Shown: positions 58,501-64,000 of the stretch, piece after piece | Numbering within the stretch: the first letter of the stretch is position 1 | How the letters are laid out: every line of letters begins with the position of its first letter | From: Ilex aquifolium | Lineage: Eukaryota; Streptophyta; Magnoliopsida; Aquifoliales; Aquifoliaceae | Assembly: GCA_951799425.1 (NCBI GenBank) | Contig: OX637394.1 | Location: 14,896,001 to 14,960,000 of the forward strand | Length of the DNA: 64,000 nt | Direction of reading: 5' to 3' | The notes under the pieces: generated by a model | Told to the model about the DNA's origin: nothing | The model's database searches: none | What the model saw: only the letters and a program-made list of their open reading frames with translations | Translations under genes and position numbers: made by a program

Positions 58501-61458
58501 AGCAATCCCAATCTTCTTAAATCTCCTTCAACACCAATCCAACAACTTTTTGTCAAGCCTACAAGTTTCATCTTAACAAACCTTATTCTCTGCTCGTCCG
58601 AAAAATTATACTTGGTAAAGTATTCCTCAATAGGAGTAAGCCAACCAAAGAATATTGTAATATCATTCGTCCATCAAAATCTTGTATCTCCTTCCTCATA
58701 TGCCTATATTTAAGTCGCATAACATAGGATTTTTCGGCTCTAATACCAAACTAATGTAAGACTGTTATGCAAAATCAAAATTGGGGTTGTAAACAGTACT
58801 TGTGAACAGTGAAATAAATAGTAATATTGGCTAGGAATCACTCCTAGGGTTCCTTAGACATCACACCTATGAGTTAGAATTGCATCACACAACTCAAGAA
58901 GCATATAATTGTTGAAATTTCTAAAATATCTATCTTTTGTTAAAAATATCACTAATTATATATAGAGTTCTAAGTACTCATAATCCTAAAAAATTAGAAT
59001 TCCAAAGTCTAGTACTCCAAAAATTCTAGATCATTAAAAATTAGAAAACTAAAACAAATTAGAACTAGGACTCTAAATTCTAGCATATCAAATATTAGAG
59101 TTTGACCCAAAAGATGACCCACGAATCGGATTATGACCCATTCCAGAAATTTTAAAAATTAGAAAAATACCCTTAAGTCTAAAAATTATTAAAAGGACAT
59201 ATAAATTACTAATACTAGCAAATTGACTCAAACTAACTTAAAATAAGACTCAAAATACAATAATGCAAGGTTCCATATGGATATTTGTCTTGATGGAAAG
59301 CCAAGTCCATTGTCTTTCACATCTTCAAATTTGCGTTTCCTTGAGCATCTTATGGATTGCATCAAGGGTCCTCATTGTGGTTATGTGACTATGATTTGGA
59401 CTTAATGTATTTGTATTTCTGCCATTAGTGAGATTGATATTCAATTTCATAGGAATATAAGTTGACTTGCTGGCTTTCACTTATATTTTAATTTATTTTG
59501 GCAGGGGAAACATTGTTTTATCTGCAAGCAAGGTGGTCACCGTGCAAAAGATTGCCCAGATAAACTCAAAGGGGGATCTCAGGTTTCTAGAATATGCTTA
59601 AAATGTGGAGATTCTGGGCATGACATGTTTTCATGCAGAAATGATTATTGCTCTGATGATCTCAAGGTCCATAAATTCTTCGGACTGTTTACATTTTCCG
59701 ATAGACCTTCTGTGTGTATTCATGTATATTTGGAAATGAATATATAAGTGAACAATGCATTGGAGGTATGAACTTATTTGCTTGAGTCCAAATTTGTGGC
59801 TCTTTTATAACCGTAGTTTTTCTTTCTTGATATTAATCAGGAAATACAGTGTTACATTTGCAAGAGTTTTGGCCATCTATGTTGTGCCAACATCATAGAC
59901 ACTAGTCCAAAGGAAGTTTCTTGTTACAGATGCGGTCAGTTAGGCCATACTGGTTTGGTAAGTTTATTCTCTTACCTTTTTTCGGCTGTACGGTTTGGTA
60001 AGCTTATTCAATGTGCAAGGATCCACTGCTATTGTGATATGTATCTCTTTAGTTTCATTGATCAAGTTATTAATAAATATGTTACTGATGTGTAAAGTGT
60101 CTATTAGCCCGCAATATTTGTGATATCCTCACTATAACTTTTAGGTTAAAGATATTGTTCTTTATTGATGTAGCCAGACATAGATTCTTAATGAAATGTG
60201 TGTTCAGTTGTGTATTGGTGCGCTCACTGTCCACCCATGCACTTGTGTGTCATAACTGATTACGTCCTCAGTTGTGATTAGACAGTGGCACATTATATTA
60301 TATGTACATATGCATGCACAAACACATTTGCGTATTTTCTTGTTTTGTGAATGGAGCATTATACTTAAATCCTTAATTTCATGATTGTCGCCATTAATTG
60401 ATGTTAGATATACCTGAATGCCATTTGCTTGTGGGTGCATTAATTCGCTGTCCGGTTTGGAGTCTTTGGCTTTTGTCATGTTACAAGGAATGATTTGTCA
60501 CATAATTCTTTTTTACGGTTTTCTGAGTTTTATGTGCAATCGACCAATATTTGCTGAAACCACTTTGCAAACAACATATGCATTGATGTCCGTCAATGTA
60601 TGCTCCATTTTGGAAGCATAACTTTCAACCCTTGCATTTAGAATTAGTGTTTATTATTACGTTATCAAGATTTTCTGGTACCTTGCTCCTTTGACCTTCA
60701 TCCTCTTCTATGCAGTCATGCATGGGATCACGTGGCGAGACCACTGATGTGGGGTCACTTAGTTCATGCTACAGGTGTGGCGAGGAAGGACACTTTGCAC
60801 GTGAATGTTCAACTAAGGTATATTACAGGCTGTCAGCATATGCCTTCTCATGATTTTTCAATTTTGATGTGTTGTTCATGCACACAATCTTTTGGCTTAA
60901 CGTGTTGTGTGCATGAGCTTTTCCTGTTATCAGCACCTCGTCCTTTCGGAACTTTCACCTGTCCGCTTAATGATATCCGAGTTCGTTTTTTTTTCTGAGA
61001 TTCTCCAGGTTAGTAAAAGGACTCGTGAATTATCAACGCCCAGGCAGAAATTTCCCAAAGAGAACAGAGATTATTTAGAAGTCAGGTCCGTGCCTCACGA
61101 TCTCGGTAAGCCTCGGAAAAAGAGGAAAAACCAATATGTAGAAGGGGGATTCACAAGGTCAGCTAAAGGAAAACAGAGGGGGGGTTGGATCACTGAAGAC
61201 CCTGGAGACATTCACCACTATGAAGCCAAAGCGAATGGTTGGAGATCTCCTGTAACACCAACTAATAAGAACTCTAAAATTTCCAATTTCACTGCCAGTG
61301 GCCATGCTTCAAGTTCTCGTGCTTCTAGGAAAACTCAAAAGCTTCATTTCGAAAATTCAGCTTCAAATGGATCAGCCAAATTTTATGAGCACAGGTTTTC
61401 AGCATCAAGGTTTGGCAACTCTAGTAGTGACGGGATGAGAAGAAACTATGATTGGTAG
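49529..61458 (+). CDS. CCHC zinc-knuckle protein, ZCCHC7/Air1-Air2 type (7 exons)
   Basis: Exons are 49529-49903, 50677-50793, 50874-51032, 59505-59666, 59841-59957, 60716-60817 and 61009-61458. All have GT-AG borders, and exons of 375, 117, 159, 162, 117, 102 and 450 bp are all multiples of 3 (493 aa). The N-terminus is acidic then lysine-rich (MGKREKKLKSKSDHESDDEG, KKTKKEKLKKKN). Seven C-x2-C-x4-H-x4-C knuckles follow: CYNCGEEGHTTVNC, CFVCGSLEHNAKQC, CFICKQGGHRAKDC, CLKCGDSGHDMFSC, CYICKSFGHLCCAN (last Cys missing), CYRCGQLGHTGLSC (split by an intron) and CYRCGEEGHFAREC. The tail is basic and serine-rich, ending in MRRNYDW. Yeast Air1/Air2 and human ZCCHC7 are RNA-binding subunits of the nuclear TRAMP complex, which prepares RNA for exosome decay. 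The same role here is inferred from knuckle number and spacing. Intron 3 is about 8.5 kb and full of retroelements. Confidence 0.9.
51670..52710 (+). pseudogene. L1-like (LINE) ORF1 fragment with DUF4283-type domain
   Basis: In frames broken by shifts the sequence reads GFCILVEMEASRYGVFLRIT, then YYPGVNAKRWIQFGRLLD, then GGWIAIEGLPFQLWKLDVFK and KIGDSCGGFLKAGHDT, ending near 52707. The block WIxIxGLPxxLWxxxxFxxIGxxCGG is the RNA-binding domain typical of ORF1/gag-like proteins in plant L1 elements. It lies in intron 3 of the zinc-knuckle gene in the same direction as the gene. It continues, interrupted, beyond the gypsy insertion at about 56872. Confidence 0.72.
52806..56871 (-). mobile_element. 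Decayed Ty3/gypsy retrotransposon inserted in the LINE
   Basis: A direct repeat of about 400 bp (52841-53240 and 56469-56871, both from GAAAGAAGTAGAAGAGATACC to a CTATCA or ACCATC end) is read as its LTRs. On the minus strand GTTCTTTTCAGCGAGGGAGA next to 53240 is a purine tract, and TAGTATCAGAGC (about 55885) is a primer site like TGGTATCAGAGC (initiator tRNA-Met). Gag, zinc-knuckle and protease pieces lie between. About 55893-56468 does not match the left LTR and looks like later insertions, including GA/CA microsatellites and a CGGAGTCGG-rich stretch. No reverse transcriptase or integrase was seen. Confidence 0.68.
54050..55160 (-). pseudogene. Gypsy gag-protease remnant
   Basis: In minus-strand order the pieces are: SILTQLDEKSKLLDVDELKS (55160-54960); DVMIVMYRQGLNSQISTGLT and SRLYTMADGIQVAYQMEDEL (54940-54790), typical gypsy capsid; a zinc knuckle KTCFNCHSFDYLSFQC (about 54640); SEVNFDYLDDDHLLGVI; and an aspartic protease IDTGSCTNMVLEEVVKKLNL, KVEPHPKPYHIAWI, DVLPL, CHILLGRTWIWDR and HANTYSFAIGRK (54330-54050). 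The DTGS catalytic motif is intact, but frameshifts and stops break the frame. Confidence 0.85.
56872..58330 (+). pseudogene. Continuation of L1-like ORF1 sequence (decayed)
   Basis: The text after the gypsy element resumes a plus-strand, lysine/glycine-rich low-conservation region such as follows the knuckle or linker of plant L1 ORF1. Open pieces lie at 57004-57348, 57797-58057 and 58061-58327. There is no reverse transcriptase. Assignment rests on position and composition, not on a recognised domain. Confidence 0.4.
58390..58750 (-). pseudogene. Second gypsy fragment: primer site and gag N-terminus
   Basis: On the minus strand GGTATTAGAGCC (58737-58748) is a degenerate initiator-tRNA primer site. 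It is followed by gag reading KYRHMRKEIQDFDGR, then after a frame break FFGWLTPIEEYFTKYNF and SDEQRIRFVKMKLVGLTKSC, then EMKAKLQEKYMPSNYYGKL. These match the start of gypsy capsid (FDGRxDPxxFLDWLxxxEEYFxxYxFSDEQRxRFVKMKLxGxAxxW). The element is cut off within gag. Its 5' LTR should lie to the right (about 58752 on), with the far end not found. Confidence 0.83.
58751..59480. other. Probable LTR remnant and intron sequence
   Basis: This follows the primer site of the gypsy fragment and begins TAATGTAAGACTG, so the first several hundred bases are probably its 5' LTR. There is no partner LTR in the window. The last part is ordinary intron sequence leading to the exon 4 acceptor at 59504. Confidence 0.4.
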
Positions 61459-62200
61459 TGGATACCTTTTCTTAATTTTATTTTTCAGTATAATTAGTAG
61501 GAAATACAAAGGAAACAGTTATCACCGGTTGCTCCCCAGAGATACGGTGAATTCATGGCGGGATGGGGTATGCTATAAAGGTTGAGGTGGTGGCGTTGTT
61601 TATTGGGTTGTTTGAAGCTCATTGCGAAGGTTGGTCCGACATTCGAGTAGAGGGGGATGCTAACTGGTGTTGCTATGAACTGGGCTGATGAGCAAGTCTC
61701 AAGGCTCTCTTGCAGGCATGCTTAATGTTAAGCTTGAAACCAGACGTTTCTCAACATCGTTCCTGACAGGCTTCCTATCTAACAGAGCTGACAGTAAGCC
61801 GCAAGAGTTTAGGCGCAAGGCCAATTCTTTCACCCTCCGGGTAGTTTTATTGTACTATTATTATTACTACTGTTCTGTAATCCCATTTTCTTCCTTTTTC
61901 GTGGCAGCTTTTTTAAATATTATGTTGTTTCTGTAAAATTGTTATTGTTATTGATATTTCATACATTTTGATTGAAATTAATAGATACCGTGATTCTCAT
62001 GAGTTGTTCGCTTTGCTTTGTTTATTTGTGGCTATTCAATCTTGTTCCCTTGTGCATTTCACAGCTTACCTCAGTAAATAAAGCCCATGATCTGTCCCCA
62101 GTTTATCTCATGAAAAATATGCGAAATTTGAATTTCTGGTTTAATATAGAAGTTTGTTCTGCTAAACAGGGTTAATACACAGGTATACATAGATTGATTA
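61459..62200. other. 3' UTR and downstream flank of the zinc-knuckle gene
   Basis: No further coding exon is seen. AATAAA-type words occur at about 62077 and 61980 (ATTAATAGA), which could serve polyadenylation, but the true end cannot be read from sequence alone. Confidence 0.4.
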
Positions 62201-62459
62201 TAGGGAGTTAATCGAGCTGAGTTTGAACTTGAGTCGGCTTCTAAACGAGCCTAAAAAATTGTTTAAGTTCGTCTTGTTTAGAACTTGAGCTGAACTCGAG
62301 TCTAGGCCGAACTCGAGCCGAGCCCGAATAGTTCGGCTATTTTACATATAAATAAACCTAAAAAATTGTTCAAACTCAACTCATTCAGAACACGAGTCGA
62401 GTTCGAATAAAGTCTTATTCGAGCCAAGTTTGAGTAGCTTATGTCGATTAACACCCCTA
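62201..62459. mobile_element. Probable hAT-type MITE
   Basis: The ends TAGGGAGTTAATCGA and TCGATTAACACCCCTA are inverted with small differences. The interior is rich in CGAGCC/CTCGAG words. The 8-bp flanks do not match well (ATTGATTA, AAATTGAA), so the insertion is old. It is not the same family as the MITEs at 15703 and 28200. Confidence 0.6.
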
Positions 62460-63120
62460 AAATTGAATATGACTATACTATTACAAATTTATCAAATATG
62501 AATTAAATAAATTTTGACGGGTGATGACTAAAACAAGAAGAGTACTCGACTGTGAGACAGTGTGTGGGAAATGAAGTATGTCCTTTGAATGCTGTGTGAA
62601 GATAGTAAAATGAGATAGAATTTGATTCTGAAACACCTAACCTTACCCAACCTAAATGTGGCCCCATCTCTTTGATGAAAGTGTCGGCCACAGCATGCCA
62701 CTTTTATTTTTGGGTTTTTTTAGGTGTGGGTACAATTTTTTAGACTTATTTAAGCAAAAATGTATAGATAAGTTATTTACTCTATTAAGTACAATTTTTA
62801 TAAAATTTTTTGTGTTTAGGTACAAAATTCAAAATGAATTAAAATCTTTTTTACCTAAACACCCTTCCTTAATTTTTGCAGTCATCATTGACAGTTATTT
62901 GAGGAAATAAATAAATAAATAAATAAATATATATATATATATATATATATGCTGTCTCATGCCACCAACCTTGCTTCCACGTCATCTGACCAAAAAAAAT
63001 AAAGTCTTTTACTATCATGATTGATCAAACCCTGAATTTTCTCTCAAAAAAAGAGAGAATCGATCAAGATATTTTGTTAGATATTATGTATTGTTTGTTG
63101 TTGGGATGTAGGAAAAAAAG
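62460..63120. other. AT-rich spacer
   Basis: No gene is seen. AAAT repeats and a TA run lie at about 62908-62951. Confidence 0.4.
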
Positions 63121-63123
63121 ATC

Positions 63124-63272
63124 TTCTTTTTTTTTTAATGGGTGTAACTGTTTTTTAATGGGTGTAACTTTTTTTTTTAATGGGTGTAACTGTTTTTTAA
63201 TGGTTGTAACTATTTTTTTAATGGGTGTAACTGTTTTTTAATGTGTGTAACTATTTTTGTAATGAGTGTAAC
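63124..63272. repeat. Tandem repeat of about 20 bp, 7 units
   Basis: Units have the form T-run, AATGGGTGTAACT, with variable T length and a few base changes. The apparent ORF across it is only the repeat read through. Confidence 0.9.
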
Positions 63273-63538
63273 AATCACAGTCTCATGCAATTGTTAAGGC
63301 ATGATGGTGTAACGATACTGCAATACAAAATGGTGCAACTATTTAGTTTATGTACACAACTGAATAACAAATTGAGTTGATGCCATAATTTTGTGTAATT
63401 GTTTTGTGTAACTGTTTAGTTTATTAGAATGCATGAATAACTGTTTGGTGTATTATATGACAATTGTAACTGATTGATTTAACTGATTAGTGTAATTGTG
63501 TTGTTGTAATATTAATATAAATAAAGTAAGAGAAAATA

Positions 63539-63540
<2 letters not shown>

Positions 63541-63595
<55 letters not shown>
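63541..63595. repeat. (GA)n microsatellite
   Basis: A nearly pure GA run of more than 50 bp. Confidence 0.95.
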
Positions 63596-63597
<2 letters not shown>

Positions 63598-63939
63598 TGT
63601 TAGAAAAAATATGTTCCTATTTTACTTCCCATTACTTGATTGTAGCCAAAAAAAGGGAAAGAATACAAAAGGATTTCTATCCATATACTCTTTACTGATG
63701 GCAATAGTGACATTTTTAAAAAATATGCACTTTATCCCAAATAAGTTTTTGACTTATACTTTTGTCTAAATAAGTCTAAAAAATTGTACCGGCTTCTAAA
63801 TTCCCCTTTATTTTTTTCCAGTCTAAAGTAGTTTGAAAAAGTAATGGAAAAGGAGCACCAAAGTAAGTGCTACCCTGACGAAGACAACAGGAAGCTTCCC
63901 AGGCAACGGCAACGGCAACCGCTTTTAAATAGCTTGTTA

Positions 63940-64000
63940 GAGCATCTCCAACTCGTTAGTTAAATCTTTATTTTTAGTTAATTTGGCGAGACTTGCTAAA
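63940..64000. mobile_element. Start of a PIF/Harbinger-type MITE (runs off the window)
   Basis: GAGCATCTCCAAC directly after TTA (63937-63939) is a common PIF/Harbinger terminal repeat and target. Its second end lies beyond the window. Confidence 0.6.

Overview
This is a window of plant nuclear DNA, most likely from a eudicot with large, transposon-rich introns. The species cannot be fixed from the sequence. The evidence is GT-AG split genes with plant-specific products (a phragmoplast-type kinesin and a germin-like protein), high AT content, and plant families of Helitron, hAT, Mutator-like (MULE), PIF/Harbinger, Ty3/gypsy and L1-like elements. I see no bacterial or organellar genes, no CRISPR array, and no rRNA or tRNA gene.

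The window holds two apparently intact protein genes. On the minus strand (17431 to 1798) is a 22-exon KIN-12E-type kinesin. All exon junctions join in phase to a reading frame of about 1454 codons, with P-loop, switch I and switch II present. Its first intron holds a hAT MITE and a small Helitron, and its 16th intron holds a 2.6-kb Helitron. On the plus strand (49529 to 61458) is a 7-exon, 493-aa zinc-knuckle protein of the ZCCHC7/Air1-Air2 type. Its third intron is about 8.5 kb and carries a broken L1-like ORF1, a gypsy element inserted in it, and a second gypsy fragment. Downstream of the kinesin, on the same strand, is a full-length but dead germin-like pseudogene (432-1051) with a nonsense codon in the signal peptide and two frameshifts.

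Between the two genes (about 17.8-49.4 kb) lies a transposon block. In order it holds: a PIF/Harbinger MITE and transposase relic; a solo LTR with a perfect 5-bp target duplication; a 3.4-kb Helitron carrying pieces of at least three unrelated host genes (STT3, a PPR protein and RPF1), with splice sites kept on two of them; a hAT MITE; a roughly 9-kb Mutator-like element with long inverted ends that carries both a decayed MuDR-type transposase and an opposing decayed Ulp1-like (C48) protease gene; and a 6.1-kb LTR retrotransposon with a decayed gag, no visible pol, and an antisense coiled-coil repeat ORF made of 117-bp units. A Helitron 5' end at 28116 and a matching 3' end at 48421 suggest that the MULE, the LTR element and one MITE may all sit inside one older Helitron.

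The strongest leads are the gene-capturing Helitron, the Ulp1-carrying MULE with dozens of dispersed GTTACT/AGTAAC words, and the antisense 39-residue repeat ORF inside the retrotransposon. All exon limits and element ends were read by eye. No alignment, expression data or database search was available.
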